Assembly: GCA_900155495.1 (NCBI GenBank)
Contig: FTLJ01000369.1
Span: forward strand, 1-51,637
Origin: Porogramme epimiltina
Taxonomy: Eukaryota; Basidiomycota; Agaricomycetes; Polyporales; Polyporaceae
Direction: 5' to 3'
DNA: 51,637 nucleotides
Shown here: positions 32,989 to 43,342 of the stretch, one piece after another
Numbering within the stretch: position 1 is the first letter of the stretch
How the letters are laid out: every line of letters starts with the position of its first letter
Made by a program: the position numbers and the translations under genes
Notes under the pieces: model-generated
Database searches by the model: none
Told to the model about the DNA's origin: nothing
Seen by the model: the letters and a program-made list of their open reading frames with translations, nothing else

Positions 32989-33736
32989 AAAAGGACTCAA
33001 TGTGCACCCACTGCACACTTCACAGACTATGATCTATTTCTCTATCTGCTCGCTCTGTAATCCTGTCTATTATTCACTATTGTAGCACTGCGCTAATGTT
33101 GGCATCTGCGCCATGAGCCCTAATCATGTCACCGACTTGTATCATCTGTAGCTCAGCGGAGTCCTATAACGATTAGACCATGTATCAATAGAGCTGTACT
33201 TTTTACCCACAAACGATTCTTCCCTCGCTCGATGGTGTGCGTCTCACAGATCGACGGCGAAGGCAACCATTAAAATTGAGCCTCAACGAGCTCGCAAGAC
33301 CATTCGCTAGTCGTCCGCTAGATCAACCAAGTACGCCTAGGATAATCTCGACCGGCAACCAACGTTGAGTCCGTACGCCCCAGATGGTCTGCCCAACAGA
33401 ATGGCGGTGCATGTCGGAGAGTTGAACTTCGACATCGTGGGGCACGCGCGCGGCACGATCGGGGCTACCGGTAGTGGGCGACAGGTAACGCTCAGCTGTA
33501 CATCATGTACATGGGTGCCTGATGGCGAGAGCCGCTCACGCTATGTAGAACGCGGGGCGTACCTGCGCCCATCAGGGCCCCTCTTATTTTGCGGGCCTCC
33601 AATCGCGAACGAAGGACTCCACGCGACGTGCGGGGGACGGGTTCGCGGGACAACTCTGCCTAGGTACAATGATCTCACCTCATGTATCAAGTTCTCGTTT
33701 ACCTTTCCCATAATCTAATCTTCCTATCGACAATCT
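32989..33736. other. Intergenic stretch, no gene seen
   Basis: Short unsupported frames only. A TAGCTCAGCGGA word near 33150 looks like a tRNA D-arm, but no full cloverleaf can be drawn. Confidence 0.45.
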
Positions 33737-35571
33737 CTATTCGACGTGTGAATCGACAGAGGTGCAGAACACAAGCGGGGTCGCCTCATCATCCTTGTAC
33801 TCTTCACCATGCAATGAGCACAGCTCCTTCTCGAGGAAACTCCATCGAAGGAATTTGCTTGAAGTACGCTCGCGTTGAACCTCCTCGTACAGCCGAGGAA
33901 ACGCGCGATCTACGGCCTGCACAATAGGTGCCAGGTAGGCACTGTCCTTCCGCCTCCCCGGGGGCCTGCCGACCTTCAGCCACAACAGCCCGTGTCCCTC
34001 GAGCGGGCGCGCCGCTTCCTCCAGCGGGGGTGGATCTTCTGGGAGGGGGTCTGTTCGCACGTAGGGGAGCTGGAGGTGGAGGAGGTGGGGATGGGCGCGC
34101 GCGAATGCGAACACCGTGTCCAAGGTCGGATCGTCGCGCCCGAGGGTCGTACCGTCGCGCCCCTGGGACGGCATCGGTAGGTGCCGGGACCGGATAGAGT
34201 ACTCGAAGAATGAAAGCTCGGGCCACGCAGGTACGAGCGACCTGAGATCGCCGTTGCGCAGCTCCAGGAACCCATCGATGTGTTCTCTGAGCCGGATGTC
34301 GAGCTTGAGCTCCCGGAGATTGCGGAGAGACTGGATTGGCCGCACGAAGGCGTCGAAGTTGAGCACACCCGGCCCCAGCAGGGCTGCCTCCTCCTGTTCC
34401 ACCGTGTCAACTCTGAACTCGATATGGAGACGACGCAAGGACATCGGAAATGCGGAGTATATGGCGCGGAAACTGGTGCGGTGCTCCGATATCGAGCCTC
34501 CGCCGTCGCAATTGAGGCAAATACCTGTGGCACTTGGGAAGGAGATGGACTGCATGATATCCACAATGTCAGACACCCGCGCGTTGAGAGAGAGGCTCAG
34601 AAGCGCAGGAAAGTGAAGTCGCAGAGTTTGGGCAGTTATAGATGTGGAAAAATGACCGAGTGTGAGAGACTGGAGGGACAGCTCGGATAGCGAAACCAAT
34701 ATGGGGCGGGTTAGGGTGAACTTGTCATCGACCTCCAACGATTTGAGATGGGGGAGGTGCCACACGAGCGACTTGTCGTCAATAATAAACTCTCTTGGCG
34801 GCGACCACTCAAGGTTGTCTACAGAAAAGTGAAACCTCAAGCTGTGAAGCTCCCATAAAATAGGGTGGATGTCGTTCAGTATATTTGCTCGGTAGTGATC
34901 AAGGCCGTCGAGGAGGAGCGAGAAGTGACGCAAATTTCCCGAATTTAACAGCCTTGTCGCCCCGCTCGGCGGCATCTTGCAATAATCCCCGCCGAAGTCC
35001 CAGTTCAGTCGGTGCAGTTGCGGTAGGATGGGGACGTCCGGAGGGAACCAATGTAACAGCTCAGTGACGCCTTCATATTGGAAACCATCGCGTGGAAGCC
35101 TGAGCTCTCGTATCTTGGCCGCATAGATAGAAAGAGAAAACAGCTCTCGTTCGTCAGGAATACGAGTGAATATCTAGAAGACGACCGCGTGTTAGTATTA
35201 GCAATGACTACTTGGCGTGTCGACCCGCACGTCACAATGAGAGAACTCACGACCCCTTCTCGGAAATGACCTTCTTCGTCTAAAACGTACGTATAACACG
35301 ACGGGACAACGTCGATGAGGTGGAATATGTCGTCGATGCAACCCCACAACACGTCCAAAGCAACGCCTGACAGAGCCCGAGATACACGGGCCATCCTGGC
35401 TAAGGCGTTCCTGTTCTGACGCCTATGATTCACCCATGTCCAGTAGTCGTAAGGGTATATCAAGGGAGGCTGGAGGGGGGGACCGGGGGCCAGGGTTTCG
35501 AGAATTGTTGATGCGATGTCGTAGGAAGCCCATGCTCGATCCACTGCACTCCTTCGTGGTATGTCTATCAC
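33737..35571 (-). pseudogene. F-box/LRR-like family gene (copy E), start ATG replaced by GTG
   Basis: Two exons on the minus strand, 35251-35571 and 33737-35173, stay open for 586 codons including the stop. Exon 1 has the F-box-like block ARMARVSRALSGVALDVLWG. Exon 2 has the leucine-rich region and the common RAFPRLYEEVQRE end, then a longer, unique tail (DDEATPLVFCTSVDSHVE). At the position of the ATG in copies B-D it has GTG (35569-35571), and no in-frame ATG occurs before the F-box. Either the start was lost, or translation uses another start or an unseen upstream exon. It is clearly more diverged from C and D than they are from each other. Confidence 0.7.
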
Positions 35572-36197
35572 CCCTAGTCACTGTGATCCAGATATGTGGA
35601 TTTGTCTGCCAGTAATAGTTTAGACAGTTGGCCCTGTATTCAAACCGTGCTGAGGAGTGACGGTGTGCTCACCCCTACACAAGCAAGGTGGATGCGGGGA
35701 GGCGATCGAAATGCAAGCCCACTTTGAAGCTTTGACTCGTTGATGAAGGACCTGACAAAGGCATACCGTAACGTTCGGTTCAAATAGCTGGCCAACGTGG
35801 CCTATTTGACGCCCTCCGGGTCCTTCGTTTATCCGCGTGGCACCGTGCCACAACAGACGATGTGAAGCAGTCAGCCTCAGACACTCAAATAGCATGCCAC
35901 ATTGACAAGCCAGGTGGATACGTGCAGGAAGATCTGAGGAGCAATCGAACTGTCAATCTACTTTGAAGCGTCCAGTTAATAAGCGACTTGTACTAGCTAC
36001 TTGCAAAATTCGTGGCGGGGGTTGGGCTTTCTCCTACTTTACACTCCCCAATCTCGTTCTATAGATTCAGGGCTAACACTACTGCGCTATATATACCTCT
36101 ATATCAAATCCCAAAGCAACGAACAAAACCCATGAAAAAACAACCAAACCCCAGAGATCGACGAACCCCCAACGTGCCCGCCCCTACGGCGAACACC
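35572..36197. other. Upstream flank of F-box copy E, no gene seen
   Basis: The part at about 35640-35830 resembles the promoter blocks of the other F-box copies (ACACAAGCAAGG, GGCCAACGTGGCC, GACAAAGGCAT) but is more diverged. The remainder shows nothing recognisable. Confidence 0.5.
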
Positions 36198-38384
36198 TCA
36201 CCCCCGGTGCTCCACGTACACCTGCCCCGCAAGCACCGCGCTCGCCGCGATCATCGCCGCCGCAGATACAGGCAGGTTCAGCGCGAGGAACTGCCGCGCG
36301 CGCACGCGCACGCCCTTCTGCGCGAGGATCGCGCGCCAGAGGAGCCCCGCGAGCGACGCGGAGAACGCGAGCGTGAACGCGCCAAAGTTGGACCCGAGCG
36401 CGAGCGCGTACACCGCGCCGTCGTGCGCGCGCGCGAAGGAGAGCGCGGGCAGGGCGGCGGCGGAGGGGGAGGCGGCCCAGAGCTGGAGGACGCGCGCGAG
36501 GAGGATCGTCGCGCCGATGTTCGTTCCACATATCTGAATGTGGAGGGAGAAATCAAATTCAGAGCGCACATTGAAGGGGGGATAGAGGGAGGGGGGGCAG
36601 GACGTACGTTGCACAGGGCACAGGCGAGGAAGCCCATGCCGCCGACGGCCCCGAGCGCGCCCGTCGCGCGGACCCACGCGCCCCACCCGCGCGCGAACAG
36701 CGCGACCCAGCCCTGAGCCGCAAGCCCCTGCACGAGGACGAACATGAGGAACGCGAAGGGGACGAGCGGCACGGGGAGCCGCGCTGCGACGTGCGCTGCC
36801 GTCGGGAATGTCGTAGTTGCGCGTGAGGAGAGGCTCGCGAGCGCGGACTCGAGGTTGGCAGGAGTGCGCGGGAGCTTGAGGGAGGGGGAGAGGGCGGCGA
36901 TGATGGTCGCTGGAGACGGAGGGGAGGGCGGGGCAGTGGATGGTGTGCGCGATTCAAGGTCTTGCAGCTCGTGTACGGATACCGCGGGTTCGTCGGGGAT
37001 TGGGCAAGTTGCAGGTAGAATCACCACGCCCGCCGTCGCAGCGCCCTCATCCGGTGCAGGCTGTGACGCCTGGCGGGCGCGGTGCGTCGTCCAGTCGTAG
37101 TGAAGGTCGCGCAGGAGCATGAGCACCGCAGGCGGGACAGTGACCTCCCATACCGGCACGCCGATCGTGCTCACCCCGACGAGCACCGCGAGGGTCGCGA
37201 GGAGGAGCGCGCTGCCGAACACCGCGCCGCGCTTGTCGACCAGGGTCGCGCGCACCTCCGCGGGCGAGAGCCCGACGTCGATGCGCGCGGGGATGAGGCC
37301 GGGGGCGCGGAAGAGCCAGCGGAGGACCGGGAATACCGCGATGGCGGCGGCGAGGAACGGGAGCACGACGTGCGCGGCGTACGAGAGGAACGAGAGCCGG
37401 AACGCGCCCGCGAGGACGAGGTTCGTCGGGTTGGACGAGACGAGGACAACCGAGGCTGTGGCACGGGCGAGATCAGGTGCGATTAGAATCGATCCGATGG
37501 GGCGCGGAGGGCGGGCTGCATGTACGTACCCATGTTGGCAGCGGCGAACTGGGAGAATATCCAAGCTGTCGGCGGGGTGATTCTAGTGGAGGCAAAAGGG
37601 TCGGGTGGGTCATTTCCGTGGCTTGGAAGGGCGACCGAGGTGCTTACCCTGCCACTCTTGTAAAATAAGCAAGGAATGCTGTCCCAGAAAGGATGACAGG
37701 GTCCTATAGCTCGCTCATGTGAGTGCGATGAGATGGGCGCATCTTTGGGGCGAAAAGCTTACATTTCCGACCACGACGCCACAGATCAGAAAGAAGAGAT
37801 AGAGGTAAGAGAAGAGAACGCGTCCCGAAGAGCCTCCTTTGGTGGCAACCCAGAAGGCTAAAAAGCGGAAAAGACCTGTCGCGTCGAGGGAGATGGAGAT
37901 GTACGCCTAACAGTTGGTCGCTCAGAACAAATACGGATAGCGAGAAGAAGGCGATCGTACTAAGGAAAGGAAGAGGGCCATGATGATCAGCGGCTGTATG
38001 CCATCGGTTCCCACAATCCCATCTCGGACGGTGCGGCCACTAAACACTCCAGTTGTGAGGAGAAGCAGGACGGAGATGAGCGGAACTGTGATGAAATTGA
38101 GGTGGAGGTGCCGTGGCTTGAGAGGAGCATGGTTGGTGGAGATGACTCGCAACGTAACGAGCGCGCTGTACGTCGTCTTGACGAAGAACGTTGGTACGGT
38201 GACACGAAACGGGAAGATGACTGCGAGATCTACGTCGAGCGCATGAGCATTCCAGCCACGTACGATGAAGGGAAGGCGCACTAGACAGGAAAAATAGGAC
38301 CAACGTGAGAATAGCCTGCCAGGTGGCTATCGATGCCTCCTCCCTCCTGTACTGCAAAGTTTCCGTGTCTGATAGCAATGACAT
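36198..38384 (-). CDS. ArsB/NhaD-type (ion transporter superfamily) membrane permease, apparent frameshift near the N terminus
   Basis: Six minus-strand exons (37961-38384, 37763-37906, 37648-37703, 37530-37582, 36608-37455, 36198-36533) encode a polytopic transporter of about 619 residues. Family marks are SVVLVSSNPTNLVLAGAF in the first half, a large hydrophilic loop, and CGTNIGATILLARVLQLW in the second half, the paired reentrant motifs of ArsB/CitMHS/NhaD proteins. Many hydrophobic helices are visible (VPLISVLLLLTTGVF, VLFSYLYLFFLICGVVVG). Splice phases agree from exon 2 on. In the first exon, the ATG frame (MSLLSDTET...WQAILTLVLFFLS) and the downstream frame (LPFIVRGWNAHALD) differ by one base near 38280. 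This means a real frameshift, a sequence error or a missed 5' exon. The substrate (arsenite, sodium, carboxylate) cannot be told. Confidence 0.75.
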
Positions 38385-41300
38385 GCCCGTATGCCGATTT
38401 CCGAAATAAGGGGTGCTATGTCCAGATCAGTCTATTTCTACTTGTGATCCCGCTCGAAGCCAAACACGACAGAGAGACGGGCTGATAGGAGGATGTTTGG
38501 GTCGCAGCGCCACAAGACAGAGAAATGAAGTCATGTTGGGAGCAGCGGTGCTGAAAAATGAAAACATGCGTGGAGCTCCGGAACGGCCTCCGCCAAGACG
38601 TAAATCCGCCAGGCTCCAGATCGGGGAGAAGCCAAATAGCGCCAAGCAGCTCAGCCACAGGCGCGTCGGAACGCGTCTACATGGCCAAACAACGCGCACG
38701 CGTCTCCTCCTCACTGCCACATCACGTATCCCCGTCTTCGTTACTGGAAAGCTGCCCGGATTTGCGAGAACAAGCGATGTGGTAAACGGATGGGCGTGCC
38801 TAAAACCCGGATACGATTTCCTTTGTACCTTCAACATTTGGCACACACAAGGGTCTTCATGAGTGACAACAGTGACTGTATGCGGTATGTCTGTGCTTCC
38901 CTGCCTGTCTTCCGCATATAATCTGATCTTAACATAACAGCGTGTTCGGCTATTTCCACGGAGACTGAGCTGATATCTCGAGCTTTCGGGAAGTACTTGG
39001 CGTAAGTGCCTCGCAGTTGCGCCGCACAACCACCTCATCAACACCGTAAACAGCATCCTCAGGCCCCGCAGGGGAGATGTGGCGGAGAAGACCGCGCAAT
39101 AGCCTTACCTTGAACAATGTTGTGAATGCTGGATCGGATATCAATCCGCATTCATAACACTCTAGATCGCATGCAGGTGTCAACAAGCTCCACAACGCTC
39201 TGGATCGCATGCAAGTATCAACGAGCCTCACGGCAAGCACTTGTTGCAAGCTGCCATCTCTACAAAATCAGCCTCATGTATCCGTAGAAGCGTGGACGCC
39301 ACTACGCGGCAACTGCGGGTAACGTGCATTGCTACGTGGAAGGGTCGCGTTTACTCAACCCGTCCTCCCATCAGTCCAAAGTACAAGGGCTCGTGATTGC
39401 CCACAGACAAGAGGTAACGCAAGCCCGATAGTCTAGTAGACATGCCGGGTCAGTCAAACCGCACCAGCGTTCATTCCGGTCCACCGTGGACACTCGTGGG
39501 CGCCTTGGTGAGCAGCGAGGTCCACAGCGCAGCAGCCTACTCATCTAAACAGTGACGTGTTCAGTCCTCATGTTTGATCCCCATGCTCCGGCGGCGCGCT
39601 GAGGATTGCTTGGATTTGGAGCGCCACAAGTTCCCTTCCTTCAATGCTCCCACGCAATCAGCACATTCCGGCAAGCACTCGACAGGGAACGCGCACCGAC
39701 GTCGCACTGAGCAACGAGCGCGACGTGCAATGCACGACGCGCGCCGCGCGCTCACGTTCGTGTCGCAAGTCCGTGCCGCACGGAGCCTCCATCGGGCAAT
39801 TCCTGGGCCCGCTGTTGGACGAAGGAGGACCGCTCGCGCCCCTGGGCGCGCCCGACGCAGAGCGTGGGCACGGACGCCCGGAGGGGGAGGGCGCGCTCCC
39901 CCTCTGATGCACATTATCGGACGACACCGCCTCCGGACGCGGCGAGGGCGCCCTGTGCCACTGTGCAGTGGACGCTTCGCGCCTTCTCTCCGCGCCCTCG
40001 GCTCGCCCGCGACGGCACGGCCGCAGACAAGACGCCTTCAGCCCTCTCCAGAAGCCGAGCCCGACATCACCTCGCTCGCGAGAGGGGTGATGTTGCGGAC
40101 GGGCGAAGGCCAGTGCGCGCGGACGATGCGGTCGCGAGGGCGCACGCGAGCCCGCCCTTCTTCTTCCTTCTCCCCGTTCTTGTCTTTTTTGTGTCTGCAC
40201 GACGCACCCCACGGTAGCGCGCGCGGGTAATCTGCACCCGCGGCACGGAAGCGTGCGGGGGGGGGGGAGGGGCCTGATCTGACGCGTCGATGGCCATTGG
40301 CAGGCGCGCCGCGGCGGAGCCCCGGTCCCCACCCGGAAGCGTGTAGACGCCTGCGTGCATGCGTGCGTGCGTCACATCGATGCCCCCCGACGCCGCCGTC
40401 GCCATGGGTCCCTGCGAGCGGGCGACTATTGTCTCCGCCGCGGCGACGAGGCGCGAAGGGTCTGGGGGGTCGCTGACGGGCGCATTCGATGCGTTGCGTG
40501 CGCGTCCTTGACGCCGCCCTCCACCCCGCGCAAACGACGCCGAGGGCTAGCGTCGTGGCGTCCGTGTAGCATGGACCTGGAGATGCGCCGGGCGACGGGC
40601 GGGGGCGTTGCCAGCCGGCCGCGCCGAGGGGGCGTCGGGGGCGGTGATGGGGGCCCTTGGAGGCCGGGCGGGGGCGCACGTGGTGCCAGGCACGCGCAGC
40701 GCCCATCTAATTGTCGGGGGACGGCGCGGGACGGCGGGCGCCTAGATGGCGTGTGCGTCGGGGGGTGGGACGCGAGAAGAAGCGTGGGACGCGAGAGAAG
40801 CCTCGAGGTGCGCACCCAGGCCGGCGTCGGGCGCTAGGCGCTGGCCACTGGTCCGCACGCCGCGATTCGAGGGACACGCCCGGCGCCAACGTGAACAATT
40901 AACGCAGGCTCCCCGGCAGATCTCAAAAGGCCATGGCGTGCCCCCCCAGGTGCGCCCTCCTCCTCCGACCCCCGCTGATATCTCCTCTCAGCGCTGGGCA
41001 CAGGTCGAACACCCCTAGAGCTTGTCTCTCCGAGCCTCCCCGCCTCGCCCCGCCCATCCCCAGCAGACGCCAGTTGTGGAAGCACACTCGCCTCCGTTGC
41101 TTATCCAACGTCCGGTGCCCTGCATATTAATATTCCACCCCGCAAGCGCTCCCCGAACTAGCGGCCTCTCTTCCTCCCACACCGAACCGACGTGCCGCCG
41201 CGTCGCCAACCCTCCCCTCCGCCTTCCTCTCCGACCCCTTATCACCGGTGGACTGGAACGATCCTGCACGTCATCTCCAGTTCATATATCCTCCTCCAGG

Positions 41301-41407
41301 ACCCATCGCCGCACCCTCACCCTTCGTCATTCCTCCCTTCCCCTTCCCCTCCCTCCCCCCCTCCTTCCCTACTCCCTTCCTTCCCTCCCCACTCTTCTCC
41401 AGCCGCG
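38385..41407. other. Long gene-poor stretch, GC-rich in its second half
   Basis: No gene was recognised. From about 39560 to 40900 the DNA is very GC-rich and gives long overlapping frames on both strands with no domains and an amino-acid mix expected of GC-rich noncoding DNA. The last few hundred bases are pyrimidine-rich and lead to the gene at 41408; CATATTAATATT at about 41124 may be its TATA region. Confidence 0.5.
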
Positions 41408-43342
41408 ATGTCTTCCGGAATGTTCAAGCCGTACGACCTGACGCCCGAATGGCTCACCGAGAGCCCTATCACGTTCGACGACCTCCGCTGCTCGTCCCCG
41501 CCCGCGACCCTCTTCCGCGTCTCCCTCCCACCCAGCCCCGTCGTCGATCGCAGGAAAGCCCGGCGCGACAGCATCGCGTCGATTGTCTCAAGATACTCCG
41601 ATGACGCCATCTCAATATCGTCTGAAGATTCCAAACATCTCGACATTCCACTCGAGACGCCCGTAGAGGTCGAGGTGCAGGAATTCCGGGTCGAGGAGGC
41701 GGCGCAGGATGTCGTGCGGGATACGGACCAGGTACAGGAGCAACCGCGCGCGGGGGAGCAGGAGCAGGAGCAGGACTCTCACAGCTTCCTCTGGTACGAC
41801 GACGACGAGCACGATGCGGACGACGACGACGATGACGACGCGACGCTGAACGAGCAAGAGCGCGAGGCGACCGACCCGTCCCCCATCGACCCCTTCTTCG
41901 CCAAGTCCCGGTTCGACACCCCGTCTCCCGCCTGCTCGCCCGCGCGCTCGCCGACCCCCACGCGCGCGCATCCCGTCAAGGTCTCGTCCAAGTCTAAGTC
42001 CAAGTCCAAATCAAAGTCCAAGTCGCCCTCGCCCGCGCGCTCGCACATCTCGTCGTTCGACTGCACCTCGCCGTGGTTCATGCACTTCCCCGCCGACGCG
42101 CTCGCGGCGCTCGACAACCAGCTGCTGCAGACGCCGTTCGACGCGTTCGCGGACCTGTGCTACGCGCAGGCCGTGCAGCTCCCGGACGCCGCGGCGAACG
42201 CGCCGGGCTCGTACTCGTGGCGCCGCTTCAGCCGCCTGCGCCCGCTCACGCCGTTCAGCGAGTCCGACGAGGACGAGCGCGGGTCGTCCGTGTACCGCCT
42301 GCAGGAGGAGAGCGAGAGCTCCGAGAGCTCCGACGACGAGGACGAGCAGCTCGCGTCGCCCGAGCAGCCGGCGACGCACCAGAGCTGGGGGCGCGCGGGC
42401 GGCGTGCAGGTGTACAGCCCGACGCCCGCGGACGCGCGCCTGCACAGTACGGCGTACCCGCGGCATCTTACGCACGGGAGCGATGGGTCGATACAGTACA
42501 GGCCACACGTGAGTTCCCGCTTTCCCTCTCCGTCCGCCACGAGCCGCCTGCTGTTCGCGTTTCACGTCCGAGCGGGCCCTCTTCTCGCCCTCTTCTTCCG
42601 TGCAATTTGCTTTCCGGCCGCGAACCTTGGTGTGCGGCCATCTGCATTGGGGCGTGCCCCCGCATCTGCCATCGCACATCACCCCAGCTGCAGTCGGCCC
42701 CGCACTCCCCCCGCGTTTCTATCTTGGTGCGAGGGGCGTGGCGGAGCCCAGCCCGCTCTGCGGGACGCCTCTCACGCGCGGCTTCCCCCCTATCCCGGCG
42801 GAGGCACGCAGCTGCCCCCTCCATCTCCCATCTCCCGGCGCCCGCTTCCTCGCCCCCAGTCCTGATCCCAATAGCCCAAAGCCCGCCCGCTGACGCCCCC
42901 GCCCCTCCCACAGCCCGCCCTGCCCGCCCACGCCGCGCACGCGTCCCTCTCGACCTCACACCTGACGCACTCCAAGCCCCTCCCGCGCACGCCCTCGCCC
43001 CCGCGCACGCCGTCCCCGCTCGGCTTCAGCGACCTCGACCCGCGCGACACCCCCGCGCGCCACGCCACTGCGTCCCCCCCGCCGCTCTTCCTCCCCACGC
43101 CCGCCGTCTCCCAGGCGCAGCTCGCGCTCCTCTTCGGCAGCGCCGCGGGCCGCGGCGGCGCGCGCCCCGGCGAGAGCATCCACCACTTCCCCGCGCCGCC
43201 GCCGCCCGCCACCAGCGCGGGCGGCGGGAAGGGCGCGCGCCCGCGCAGGGGCACGTTGAGGATCACGACCGCCGCGGGCCCACCGGGCGGTGGGGCGACG
43301 TGGATGCAGCGGCTGCGCTCGGGGTTCGCGCCTGCGCACTGA
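41408..43342 (+). CDS. Low-complexity acidic protein of unknown function
   Basis: Two exons (41408-42508 and 42914-43342) with an unusually long intron of 405 nt (GTGAGT donor, CCCACAG acceptor, phase 0) give 509 residues. The N-terminal part begins MSSGMFKPYDLTPEWLTESP. It then has a Glu/Gln/Asp-rich region with an Asp run, six Lys-Ser dipeptides (SKSKSKSKSKSKS), and a more ordered block near residues 215-300 (FDCTSPWFMHFPADALAALD then NQLLQTPFDAFADLCYAQAV and SYSWRRFSRLRPL). Exon 2 is Pro/Ala-rich and ends GATWMQRLRSGFAPAH. Codon use is strongly GC-biased. No family was recognised. The ordered block is the best target for a homology search. Confidence 0.65.

Noticed and set aside
33140..33185. 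Possible tRNA (TAGCTCAGCGGA word)
   Set aside because: A D-arm-like word is present but no acceptor, anticodon or T-arm pairing could be drawn.
38427..39056. 209-codon minus-strand frame upstream of the transporter
   Set aside because: No domain, no splice continuity with the transporter and no codon pattern like its neighbours.
39574..40837. Overlapping long frames on both strands
   Set aside because: Very GC-rich DNA lowers stop frequency in all frames. There are no domains, splice signals or neighbour matches.
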